From Rhodospirillaceae bacterium UBA4479 (GTDB taxonomy: Bacteria; Pseudomonadota; Alphaproteobacteria; Rhodospirillales; Casp-alpha2), in NCBI GenBank assembly GCA_002389175.1, contig DGNZ01000318.1, positions 1 through 14,863 on the forward strand: 14,863 bases of DNA, read 5' to 3'. The stretch's first letter is position 1. The number at the start of each line of letters is the position of its first letter. The translations under genes and the position numbers were made by a program. Positions 7,054-14,265 of this stretch are shown piece after piece. The notes under the pieces were generated by a model that worked only from the letters and a program-made list of their open reading frames with translations, made no database searches and was not told where the DNA came from.

Positions 7054-8486
7054 CATCGTTGACGGCGCTTTTGATCGATTTCGGCAGCACGTACACAAAG
7101 CTGCGCGCGATTGATCTGATCGGCGGCCAAATCATCGCGGCGGGCCAAGGTCCATCGACCGTCACCACAGATATAAATATTGGCATGGATGCCGCCCTTG
7201 CAGATTTAGAAAAGCGCATGGGCGGCCTGCCCGATTTTGATCATCGCCTGGCGTCATCAAGTGCTGCTGGTGGTCTCGCCATGATCACTGTTGGCTTGGT
7301 CAAGGAGCTGACTGCCGAGGCCGCGCGCCAGGCCGCATTGGGTGCCGGGGCCAAGTTGATCGGCGCACATGCTTACAAACTAACTGTCAAAGATGCAGAG
7401 GCCATCACCGCAAGACAGCCTGATATCCTGCTGCTCGCGGGCGGCACCGATGGTGGCAACGAAGAAACAATTCTGTGGAACGCACAGAAACTGGCTGAAG
7501 CACAATTGGCATGTCCCGTCATTGTGGCGGGCAATCGTGTTGTCGCTGACGACACGGCAGACATCCTCAGCAATGCAGGTATCGATGTTAGAATATCAGA
7601 TAACGTGATGCCCGAATTCAACGTCTTGAATGTTGAGCCCGCGCGGGCTGCCATCCGGAACGTGTTTATCGAACGGATTGTCCACGCCAAAGGCATCGAT
7701 AAAGCCGCCAAACGATTTGATGCCGTTCTTATGCCCACACCAGCCGCCGTGATGGATGGAGCAAAGCTATTGGCAGAGGGATCAGACACCACACCGGGAT
7801 TAGGCAACTTGATCATTGTCGATGTCGGCGGTGCCACCACAGACGTTCATTCTATTGGCGAAGGTAACCCCACATCCGAAGGGGTCGTGCATTACGGTTT
7901 GCCAGAGCCCTACGCCAAACGCACCGTCGAGGGTGATTTGGGCATGCGCCACAATGCCCGTGCCATTGTTGAAGCTGTCGGCATAGACGCATTCTCAGCC
8001 GAAGTTGATCTCACACCCGATGCCGTAGAAGAGCTACTGCAAAAGATCGAGGGCGATGTTGAGCGTATCCCCGATAATCAAGAAGAAACCACGTTTGATA
8101 CGGCACTCGCCAGCAACGCAGTTGCCCGCGCCATGGCACGCCACGCCGGGCGGATAGAGATCAAGCAATCCGTCACGGGCCCCGTCGCAGTTCAATACGG
8201 AAAAGATCTGACGGCGACCAACACCGTGATCGGCACCGGTGGTGTATTGGTCCATGGCAGCATGCCTGAAACAATTTTATCCGCAGCGCTTTATGACAGC
8301 AGCGCATCAGAAAGCCTGCGCCCAAAAAACCCCGACCTGATGATCGATAGCGGTTATGCACTTTATGCCGTCGGACTGTTGGCCGCTGTCGATAAAGACG
8401 CCGCACTTCGTCTGGCGCAGAATTCGCTGACAACCCTTCCCGCCATGACAAAGGAGACGACGCATGATCGCCCTCCCGCAGCTTGA
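7050..8486 (+). CDS. glmL: GlmL/MutL family protein, putative B12-mutase reactivating ATPase
   Basis: This 478-residue ASKHA-fold (actin/Hsp70-like) protein is of the kind encoded between the two glutamate mutase subunits in known operons, where it is thought to be an ATP-dependent reactivase or chaperone. The nucleotide-binding motifs are DFGSTYTK (about 10-17), LLLAGGTDGGN (127-137), DVGGATTD (258-265) and GTGGVLVHG (395-403). The GTG start at 7050 overlaps the glmS stop, and the 3' end overlaps glmE by 23 bases, so translation is coupled throughout. The length is close to that of other GlmL proteins. This gene is unrelated to the DNA-repair MutL despite the synonym. It supports a working B12 enzyme rather than a relic. 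Confidence 0.92.
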   Translation: MTSLTALLIDFGSTYTKLRAIDLIGGQIIAAGQGPSTVTTDINIGMDAALADLEKRMGGLPDFDHRLASSSAAGGLAMITVGLVKELTAEAARQAALGAGAKLIGAHAYKLTVKDAEAITARQPDILLLAGGTDGGNEETILWNAQKLAEAQLACPVIVAGNRVVADDTADILSNAGIDVRISDNVMPEFNVLNVEPARAAIRNVFIERIVHAKGIDKAAKRFDAVLMPTPAAVMDGAKLLAEGSDTTPGLGNLIIVDVGGATTDVHSIGEGNPTSEGVVHYGLPEPYAKRTVEGDLGMRHNARAIVEAVGIDAFSAEVDLTPDAVEELLQKIEGDVERIPDNQEETTFDTALASNAVARAMARHAGRIEIKQSVTGPVAVQYGKDLTATNTVIGTGGVLVHGSMPETILSAALYDSSASESLRPKNPDLMIDSGYALYAVGLLAAVDKDAALRLAQNSLTTLPAMTKETTHDRPPAA

Positions 8487-9966
8487 GATCGACGATCTTC
8501 CCTTCACCGCAAAACGTATTCCAGATGATGCGTTCGCCGTCATGCGGGAAAAGAACTTGGCACGCTGGCCGACGGGTGCCGAGATCGATATCGAAGAAGC
8601 GGCGGCGTATCACCACGCACTCCCCCAACATAAGCAACTGGGATGGGTCATGCGCCAAGCCGATGCCGAAGGGCGCTGCCTGACCCAACCTCGTGGTGGC
8701 TTTGGCACGTTGGAACTTCAAAAGGAATTAATGACCTGCCTGGACCAACAGGGCATGGCAGACATCGTCCCCACGACCACCGATAGCTATACCCGGAACG
8801 AACAATGGGAAAATGCGGCGCGCGGGATTGAGGAATCTAAAAAAGCCGGACGATCGATGTTGAACGGCTATCCGATGGTCAACTATGGCCCCAGGGCCAC
8901 CCGGGAATTGATTGAATGCATCAACAAGCCCGCCATCGTACTGTCTGGAACTGCGATGCCAAAATTAACAGCTGAGGTTGGTTTCGCTGCAGGCTTTTCC
9001 GGGTACTTGGGATCTGGGTTTGCATATACCACGTCTTATACCAAAGAAGTTTCCATCGCGCAGGGCATCCGAAATTATCAATACCTTGATCGATTGGCTG
9101 CGACGTATGCGGACATGGGCGTTGATTTACATCGTCGCCAACCTGGATTTTTGACCGGGACCAATATCCCACCGTGCATTGCCATCCTGACGGGCATCGT
9201 CGATGCGTTGCTGGCAGCAGGACAAGGTGTCAAAAACTATGGCCTAGAATTGGGCCAAACCATGCATCTGGTCCAGGATGCGGCGGCGATCAAGATGGCC
9301 CGCGTGCTGACACAAGAATACCTGACGCAGCTTGGATATACCGATATCTTTACGCCCGTCACATCCCTGCATTGGATGGGCGCTTGGCCTTATGACTCGG
9401 CAGAATGTGAGGCCTTGGTTGCGTATGGCGGAACACTGGCAGCCATCGGGGGCGCGGTCAGCGTCACCACCAAATCATCCCACGAGGCATTTGGCATCCC
9501 AACTCCCGAAGCCAATGCGGCTGGTCTTAGGAACACACGGATGGCGATCTACATGGCGCGCCAAATTCGTTTGGATGAAATGCCCGAATACAAACGTGAA
9601 TGCGACCTGATCGGCAAAGAAGTCCGTCCGATCATGGATAAGATTCTGGAAATGGGTGACGGCGATGTGGCTATTGGTGTGGTCCGGGCATGCGAAGCGG
9701 GTGTGATGGATATTCCGTGGTCACCGAACAATTATATGAAAAGCCGGGTGATGCCCGCGCGCGATATCGACGGATATCTTCGGATGTTCGATTGCGGCGA
9801 GATGCCGATGGATACCGAGGTGATGGCTTATCATCACGAACGGCTTCGCGAACGCGCCGACAAGGACGGTCTTCCGTTTGATCATGAGTTGGCAGTAACA
9901 AGCGTCTATGAATTTTCGGAAGGGCTGGAAAAGCTTATGCCGTTTCCATGGGCGCCTTCAGAATAG
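8464..9966 (+). CDS. glmE: Large catalytic subunit of a glutamate mutase-type B12 enzyme, with altered substrate-site residues
   Basis: This 500-residue TIM-barrel subunit is homologous to GlmE (epsilon) of methylaspartate mutase, which converts L-glutamate to 3-methylaspartate by a radical route. AAGGAG lies seven bases before the ATG, inside glmL. WPTG (35-38), QPRGG, DSYTR, GRSMLNG and SSHEAFGIP match the family. Compared by hand with Clostridium cochlearium GlmE recalled from memory, numbering is shifted by +11. Conserved positions are R77 (R66), R111 (R100), N134 (N123), Y188 (Y177), Y192 (Y181), K337 (K326) and E341 (E330). Substituted positions are I158 (for Q147), L160 (for R149) and L182 (for E171), all of which contact the substrate in the clostridial enzyme. 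Cofactor positions are therefore kept and part of the glutamate pocket is lost. The enzyme probably rearranges a different acid, though standard annotation would call it methylaspartate mutase subunit E. Confidence 0.92.
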   Translation: MIALPQLEIDDLPFTAKRIPDDAFAVMREKNLARWPTGAEIDIEEAAAYHHALPQHKQLGWVMRQADAEGRCLTQPRGGFGTLELQKELMTCLDQQGMADIVPTTTDSYTRNEQWENAARGIEESKKAGRSMLNGYPMVNYGPRATRELIECINKPAIVLSGTAMPKLTAEVGFAAGFSGYLGSGFAYTTSYTKEVSIAQGIRNYQYLDRLAATYADMGVDLHRRQPGFLTGTNIPPCIAILTGIVDALLAAGQGVKNYGLELGQTMHLVQDAAAIKMARVLTQEYLTQLGYTDIFTPVTSLHWMGAWPYDSAECEALVAYGGTLAAIGGAVSVTTKSSHEAFGIPTPEANAAGLRNTRMAIYMARQIRLDEMPEYKRECDLIGKEVRPIMDKILEMGDGDVAIGVVRACEAGVMDIPWSPNNYMKSRVMPARDIDGYLRMFDCGEMPMDTEVMAYHHERLRERADKDGLPFDHELAVTSVYEFSEGLEKLMPFPWAPSE

Positions 9967-10710
9967 CGCGCGGCGCAACATGTTTAGCCCCATAACGAAT
10001 AGCGCAATCAATAATATTTTGCGGAACAAAGCTTCGTTCACATATTTGCGCAGGCTTTCCCCTATGATTGTCCCAATCATCACGGGCACACATGCGGCAA
10101 CAGACAGCCAAACGTTGCCCGGGTTTAAAATGCCGTTCTTCCAATAAAAGATGGTCAACGGCACTGCACCAATCAAATAAACAGCCCCAATGGTTCGCGT
10201 CCACATATCTTTGGGCAGATGCAGCGTAAAAAGATACATCATTAACGGCGGTCCCCAGACGGTGGAAATGCCGCCCATCAATCCACCAATGATCCCCGCC
10301 ACAGGGGCCAAGACCTTCTCTAAAATCGGACTCAGCGGAGTCTTCATCGGCGTCACGAGTTGAGAGACGGTAAAAATGAGAACCGAGATTCCGATCAACA
10401 AAAACATCGTTGATGAATCAACTGAGGCGACAATCAATGATCCGATGTACATGCATATGACAAAGGGAATGATCATCAACCAAAATCGTTTGATGGGCTC
10501 AAGAATGCTGCCACCACGGCAGACCTGCCATAAGTTTGTCACCAGGATCGGTATAGTGATGATGGCGACCGCCGCCTGCGGAGGGACAAAGTTGACTGCG
10601 ATGACCAAAAAAATAATCGGCAATCCAATCGCGGTCAGTCCCTTGGCCAACCCACCTGCCAACACGGCCAATGCAACGCCCGAAAGGGCAAACCACTCAT
10701 AACCGAACAT
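9958..10710 (-). CDS. TSUP (TauE/SafE) family permease
   Basis: This 250-residue inner-membrane protein has the TSUP architecture, two related halves with glycine-rich motifs: GGLAKGLTAIGLP near residue 19 and GGLMGGISTVWGPP near residue 139. About eight hydrophobic segments are visible. Known members move sulfite, sulfonates or other small organic anions. The ATG directly follows the TAA of the upstream enolase-superfamily gene with no spacer, so the two are co-translated, and the transporter probably handles that enzyme's substrate or product. Its 3' end overlaps that of glmE by 9 bp in convergent orientation. The direction of transport and the substrate cannot be read from the sequence. 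Confidence 0.9.
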   Translation of the reverse strand: MFGYEWFALSGVALAVLAGGLAKGLTAIGLPIIFLVIAVNFVPPQAAVAIITIPILVTNLWQVCRGGSILEPIKRFWLMIIPFVICMYIGSLIVASVDSSTMFLLIGISVLIFTVSQLVTPMKTPLSPILEKVLAPVAGIIGGLMGGISTVWGPPLMMYLFTLHLPKDMWTRTIGAVYLIGAVPLTIFYWKNGILNPGNVWLSVAACVPVMIGTIIGESLRKYVNEALFRKILLIALFVMGLNMLRRALF

Positions 10711-11784
10711 TTAAGTATCCAAAAAAATTTGATGATCGACAGAAAACGCTTTGAGATCTTTTAGCGTTGGCATTTCTGACGGCATGACTATGGCCCCATC
10801 GGTAACGGAGAGCGGTTCTTCGAACAACTGCGATTTGGGTTTCAAAAATCCATTCATCTCGCCTGCATTATCGATTAAGGCGTCGGCGACACAAGCTTCC
10901 ATCCAACATCCAGGTTCAGCGGCGACCCCGTTACCTAGTACGGGCGTCATGCCCAATTCACGAATACGCCGCAGTTGTCGCATCAAATTATCAATGCTAC
11001 CCGCCTTCATCAGTTTTAGTTTCACGTGCGTCACGCCACCCAATTCGGCGGCACGTTCAATTTCGACATCCCCATAAATGCTCTCGTCCAGCATGAGCGG
11101 CACATTATCAATTTTCGCCAGGGCAGCGGCGGCATCCCAATCATTCATGTGACAGGGTTGTTCCAAAAGCTCGACACGGTCCGGCGACACACGCGATGCA
11201 AACGCCACACCATCGGCCTTTGAATAGCCCTGGTTGCCATCGATACGGATTGATACCCCATCTGGCAGGCACGATTGAATAAAGGCGACGCGCGCCAAAT
11301 CATCTTCGAGCTCCCAACCGATCTTGACCTTTATCGTCGTATAGCCAGCAGCGGCATGGGTCGTAATCTCGTCGGCGATCCCCGCTTCGTCCATCGCGCT
11401 TAAAATCGCAAGTAACGACACCTGCGAGGAAGACTTAGGTTGCAGGACAGTGTGCTCCTCAAGCATTTCAATTGCGGTCACCACAGCTGTTACAGAAAAG
11501 GGAGCTTCACTATGGCGCAACAACGCCTGCGATTTCGCGTCCGCAGGATCATGTCCTGCGATGGCGGATGAAATCACGGATATAATCTTCAACGCACCTT
11601 CGATGGTTTCGGGTGTATAGCCTGTCAGGATGGTCGCTTCGCCAAACCCTGAACGTCCATCGGTATCGAAAACTTGAACAATAATGGTATCGAGTGCTGT
11701 CACCGGCCCAAAAGCCAACTTGTAAGGTACCATGAGCGGCAATCGTAGTTTGTTGACTTCGATCTTTGTTATTCTTGTGCCCAA
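10711..11784 (-). CDS. Enolase-superfamily enzyme, muconate-lactonizing-enzyme subgroup (epimerase/cycloisomerase-like)
   Basis: This 357-residue protein has an N-terminal capping domain (about 1-120) and a TIM barrel. The MLE-subgroup catalytic residues are all visible in order: K152-V-K154, D182 in RIDGNQG, E208 in ELLEQP, D233 in MLDES, and lysines in HVKLKLMKAG (K257, K260). Enzymes of this group abstract a proton next to a carboxylate, which D182, E208 and D233 help bind through Mg2+. Known reactions include dipeptide epimerisation, muconate cycloisomerisation and o-succinylbenzoate synthesis. The start is TTG 11784, supported by AAGGGG six bases upstream; no ATG or GTG lies between it and the upstream in-frame stop. 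It does not resemble canonical methylaspartate ammonia-lyase (about 413 residues) even though that enzyme is also an enolase-superfamily member. The exact reaction is unknown. Confidence 0.88.
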   Translation of the reverse strand: MGTRITKIEVNKLRLPLMVPYKLAFGPVTALDTIIVQVFDTDGRSGFGEATILTGYTPETIEGALKIISVISSAIAGHDPADAKSQALLRHSEAPFSVTAVVTAIEMLEEHTVLQPKSSSQVSLLAILSAMDEAGIADEITTHAAAGYTTIKVKIGWELEDDLARVAFIQSCLPDGVSIRIDGNQGYSKADGVAFASRVSPDRVELLEQPCHMNDWDAAAALAKIDNVPLMLDESIYGDVEIERAAELGGVTHVKLKLMKAGSIDNLMRQLRRIRELGMTPVLGNGVAAEPGCWMEACVADALIDNAGEMNGFLKPKSQLFEEPLSVTDGAIVMPSEMPTLKDLKAFSVDHQIFLDT

Positions 11785-11866
11785 CGCCGCCCCCTTGGTA
11801 TCGTATGATCATTGCGTGCTTATCCCCCGCACCACTATGAAATTACCCGTCCACGGAGGCCCCGTC
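11785..11866. promoter_or_regulatory. Divergent control region between the enolase-superfamily and VOC genes
   Basis: These 82 bp must contain the promoters for both divergent genes. A perfect 8-bp palindrome ATGATCAT sits at 11805-11812 and could be part of an operator. Ribosome binding sites are clear on both sides: AAGGGG before the TTG start on the minus strand, and GGAGG (11855-11859) before the ATG at 11867. Promoter hexamers are not evident. Confidence 0.4.
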
Positions 11867-12733
11867 ATGTCCAGAGGCATCGATCATCTCGTTTTGTGCG
11901 TTCAAGATTTGAAAAAAGCTGCAGATGTATACCAACGCATGGGGTTCACCATGACGCCCCAAGCCCAACACCCATTCGGCACAGGCAATATTTTAGCGCA
12001 GCTCGATGGGTGTTTCTTAGAGGTACTGTCTGTCACGGAGCCTGAAAACATCCCCAAACATGATGGCGAGCATTTCAGCTTTGGGGCTTTCAATCGCGAC
12101 TACCTAAAGTCACGAGAGGGGATTTCGATGCTTGTGTTGGATAGCACCGATGAGACCCAGGACCGGGCTGAGTACCAATCCAAGGGCTTACATGTTTTTG
12201 AGCCGTTTGAATTCAAGCGCCTCGCGAAGCAACCCGATGGCCGTTCCGAGACCGTGGGCTTTTCGCTCACATTTGTCGATGATCCCGCCTTGCCAGACAT
12301 GGCATTCTTTACCTGCAAACAATGGCGGCCTGATCTTTTTTGGAAACCCGATTATCAGCGCCATGCCAACGGCGGATTGAGTATTGCCGAAACCTATGTG
12401 GTGACGAATACGCCCGAAGATGCGGGCAAATTCCTGAGTGCATATGCAGATGCTAGCCCACAAACCGAAGCCGATGGGACCATCCGGGTTACGACATCGC
12501 GGGGCGACCTGGTCGCGATGCCGCCCGCCGCGTTTGCCAAGATGTTCCCTGGTGCCATTGCAGATGATGAAAATCGCACCGCCTATTTTGCAGGATTCAA
12601 GCTACAGGTATCAGACCTTGATGCCACTCGGGCATGTTGGGCTGGAAATAACATCAACTTCGTAGACAACAGTGATGGCATTTGGATTAAACCAGAATAC
12701 GGATTTGGGTGTGTGATTGCAGCAGTCACCTGA
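11867..12733 (+). CDS. VOC-superfamily protein (Glyoxalase_3-like)
   Basis: This 288-residue protein has two VOC (vicinal oxygen chelate) half-domains. The first begins with GIDHLVLCVQDL and contains H7 and E52 (in CFLEVLSV), which fit metal ligands. The second half begins around residue 168, preceded by QRHANGG (H166), a motif often seen in this family. Such proteins bind a divalent metal and act as isomerases, epimerases, dioxygenases or lyases on small oxygenated substrates, so no reaction can be assigned. ATG 11867 with GGAGG seven bases upstream is clearly the start; earlier in-frame starts lie in the promoter region. It is divergent from the enolase-superfamily gene and 118 bp upstream of the SDH-like operon. 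Confidence 0.88.
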   Translation: MSRGIDHLVLCVQDLKKAADVYQRMGFTMTPQAQHPFGTGNILAQLDGCFLEVLSVTEPENIPKHDGEHFSFGAFNRDYLKSREGISMLVLDSTDETQDRAEYQSKGLHVFEPFEFKRLAKQPDGRSETVGFSLTFVDDPALPDMAFFTCKQWRPDLFWKPDYQRHANGGLSIAETYVVTNTPEDAGKFLSAYADASPQTEADGTIRVTTSRGDLVAMPPAAFAKMFPGAIADDENRTAYFAGFKLQVSDLDATRACWAGNNINFVDNSDGIWIKPEYGFGCVIAAVT

Positions 12734-12851
12734 AATGCACAGTATGGAAAACACACATTTCCTTTAATTAAATTCATGATTATATAAAATATATCAATTT
12801 ATATTCATGACTAATTCTGGTGTCATCCTGCAAACCCGCCTATAACAGGGC
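12734..12851. promoter_or_regulatory. AT-rich promoter/operator region before the SDH-like operon
   Basis: This 118-bp region is much more AT-rich than the flanking genes. A weak hairpin GGAAA/TTTCC (12746-12750 with 12758-12762) followed by TTTAATTAAATT could act as a poor terminator for the VOC gene. An 8-bp direct repeat ATTCATGA occurs at 12772-12779 and 12803-12810; each copy holds the palindrome TCATGA, and the 31-bp spacing is close to three helical turns, as expected for an operator. TATAAC at 12841-12846 could be a -10 box only six bases from the ATG. Confidence 0.45.
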
Positions 12852-13568
12852 ATGAGCAATTCAATCAAAGTATCGGTTTGGCGTGGCCGCGAAACCGGAG
12901 AGTTCCAATCCTTCGATGTCCCTCGGCAACCGTCTCAGACGGTCCTCGACATCGTGACATTCATTCAACGCAATATCGATCCGACATTAAGCTACCGCTT
13001 TGCGTGTCGCGTGGGTATGTGTGGTTCTTGTGCGATGACGGTAAACGGTAAACCACGTTGGACGTGCCGCACGCACGTCGACAAGGTAGTGGAAGATGGC
13101 GAGATCAAAATTTCACCACTCCGAAATTTAAAAGTCGTCAAAGACCTAACCTGTGACATGACCGAGTTCTTCGACAAGATGAACAAGGCCGAAGGTAAAT
13201 TCCACCCAACCAAAACCCGGAACGATGATTTTGACGTCGTGCTCCCTGATGATCCAACACGCCAGTTGGCTGCCCAAGGCATCGAATGCATCGGGTGTGC
13301 GGTCTGTTATTCCGCATGTGATGTCGTTGAATGGAATAAAGATTATTTGGGCCCTGCCGCGCTCAACCGCGCATGGACATTGGTCAATGATGTCCGCGAT
13401 GGCGGCAACAAAGAGCGCTTAACAGCTATATCGGGCGATTCAGGCTGTCACGCATGTCACTCACAACAAGGATGTGTGAAACACTGCCCGAAAAACCTAA
13501 GTCCCACCCGGTCCATTATTGGATTGAAACGCGCCACGATGAAGGCTGCGTTAAAGGGCGAGATTTAG
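12852..13568 (+). CDS. sdhB: Succinate dehydrogenase/fumarate reductase-type iron-sulfur subunit
   Basis: This 238-residue protein would carry electrons between a flavoprotein and the membrane quinone pool. The [2Fe-2S] ligands are C52, C57, C60 and C72. The [4Fe-4S] ligands should be C146, C149, C152 and C212, and the [3Fe-4S] ligands C156, C202 and C208, so all three clusters of SdhB/FrdB are predicted. The proline normally after the fourth Cys of the CxxCxxCxxxC motif is replaced by aspartate (C156-D157), while a Trp near the quinone site is kept (W161). The ATG is preceded by AGGG with only one base between, too close for a normal ribosome binding site. The stop overlaps the next start (TAGTG). 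No flavoprotein gene precedes it, so its partner is encoded elsewhere. Whether it works on succinate is unknown. Confidence 0.93.
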   Translation: MSNSIKVSVWRGRETGEFQSFDVPRQPSQTVLDIVTFIQRNIDPTLSYRFACRVGMCGSCAMTVNGKPRWTCRTHVDKVVEDGEIKISPLRNLKVVKDLTCDMTEFFDKMNKAEGKFHPTKTRNDDFDVVLPDDPTRQLAAQGIECIGCAVCYSACDVVEWNKDYLGPAALNRAWTLVNDVRDGGNKERLTAISGDSGCHACHSQQGCVKHCPKNLSPTRSIIGLKRATMKAALKGEI

Positions 13569-13924
13569 TGTCTAACGCCCGGGTCGAAACCAAGCTTTGG
13601 GTTTGGCAGCGTCTGAGCGCCGCCGTGCTTGCAGTCTGCGTGATTATCCATTTGGTTGTTATCGTTTATGCCGTCCAAGATGGACTGAGCGCCGCCGAGA
13701 TTATCTCTCGCGTATCAGGAAACTTCTTATGGCTCGCGTTTTACAGCGTGTTCGTCATTGCCATCGCGGTGCACGCCCCTATTGGCATTCGGACCATCTT
13801 AAAGGAAATGACCTCGGTCGGACCGGGTGCCACACACATGATTATGGCAACGTTTAGCCTCATCATTCTGGCCATGGGCTTTCGTGCAGTTATTGGCCTG
13901 TTTAATGCGAGTATCATCGGATGA
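13568..13924 (+). CDS. SDH/fumarate reductase cytochrome b-type membrane subunit (first)
   Basis: This 118-residue membrane protein has three hydrophobic segments (about 14-36, 53-72 and 88-112). QRLSA at 14-18 resembles the HRxSG motif of SdhC proteins, and the buried histidines H28 (IIHLVV) and H69 (AVHAPIG) could be haem b ligands. It should anchor the iron-sulfur subunit and bind quinone with the next gene product. The GTG at 13568 overlaps the sdhB stop (TAGTG); a longer in-frame opening from 13454 lies inside sdhB and is not the real start. Its stop overlaps the next ATG (ATGA). Tight coupling points to fixed subunit stoichiometry. Confidence 0.85.
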   Translation: MSNARVETKLWVWQRLSAAVLAVCVIIHLVVIVYAVQDGLSAAEIISRVSGNFLWLAFYSVFVIAIAVHAPIGIRTILKEMTSVGPGATHMIMATFSLIILAMGFRAVIGLFNASIIG

Positions 13925-14265
13925 AGATCGCAGGTCACAGAAATCACGCGCATTACTGGGCGTTCATACTGCATCGCGCATCAGGATTGCTGCTCGCGAT
14001 CTTTTTGCCCGCACACTTTTATGTACTCGGCCTCGCCATCGAAGGCGAAGCCGCCATGGACGGCTTTATCCGTTGGACGGACGCCCCCTTGGTCAAAGGG
14101 GCCGAGGTTATTCTTGTCATCTTGCTAGCTGCCCACCTGACGGGTGGTTTACGACTCATGGCTTTAGAATTCATCAGCACGAGCGAAAGCTCCAAAACGG
14201 CCGTCGCTGTCGGTGCGGGCATTTCGCTCGCCGTTGGTCTCGCGTTCTTGTTCAATGTGGTTTGA
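13921..14265 (+). CDS. sdhC: SdhC-like cytochrome b membrane subunit (second)
   Basis: This 114-residue membrane protein has three hydrophobic segments (about 13-38, 57-79 and 93-113) and the SdhC signature HRASG at 18-22. H32 (LPAHFY) and H72 (AAHLTGG) are candidates for haem and quinone contacts. With the preceding subunit it makes a six-helix anchor of the SDH type. Its ATG overlaps the previous stop, and its 3' end overlaps the start of the following TSUP gene by 11 bases. Which of the two small subunits corresponds to SdhC and which to SdhD is inferred from the HRxSG motif. Confidence 0.83.
   Translation: MKIAGHRNHAHYWAFILHRASGLLLAIFLPAHFYVLGLAIEGEAAMDGFIRWTDAPLVKGAEVILVILLAAHLTGGLRLMALEFISTSESSKTAVAVGAGISLAVGLAFLFNVV

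Noticed and set aside
7050..8486. DNA mismatch repair MutL/MutS as identity of the glmL/glmS genes
   Set aside because: The shared name comes from old mutase nomenclature. The sequences show ASKHA ATPase and B12-binding motifs, not GHKL ATPase or mismatch-binding domains.
8173..8721. 182-codon minus-strand frame across the glmL/glmE junction
   Set aside because: Both plus-strand genes are well supported by motifs and coupled starts; the antisense product shows no recognisable feature.
10711..11784. Canonical methylaspartate ammonia-lyase as the identity of the enolase-superfamily gene
   Set aside because: The protein is about 55 residues shorter than the known lyase and has the KxK pattern and later lysines of the MLE subgroup, without recognisable lyase motifs.
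12746..12772. Rho-independent terminator after the VOC gene
   Set aside because: The stem is only 5 bp and AT-rich, and the following tract is mixed A/T rather than a T-run; mentioned only as a weak possibility.
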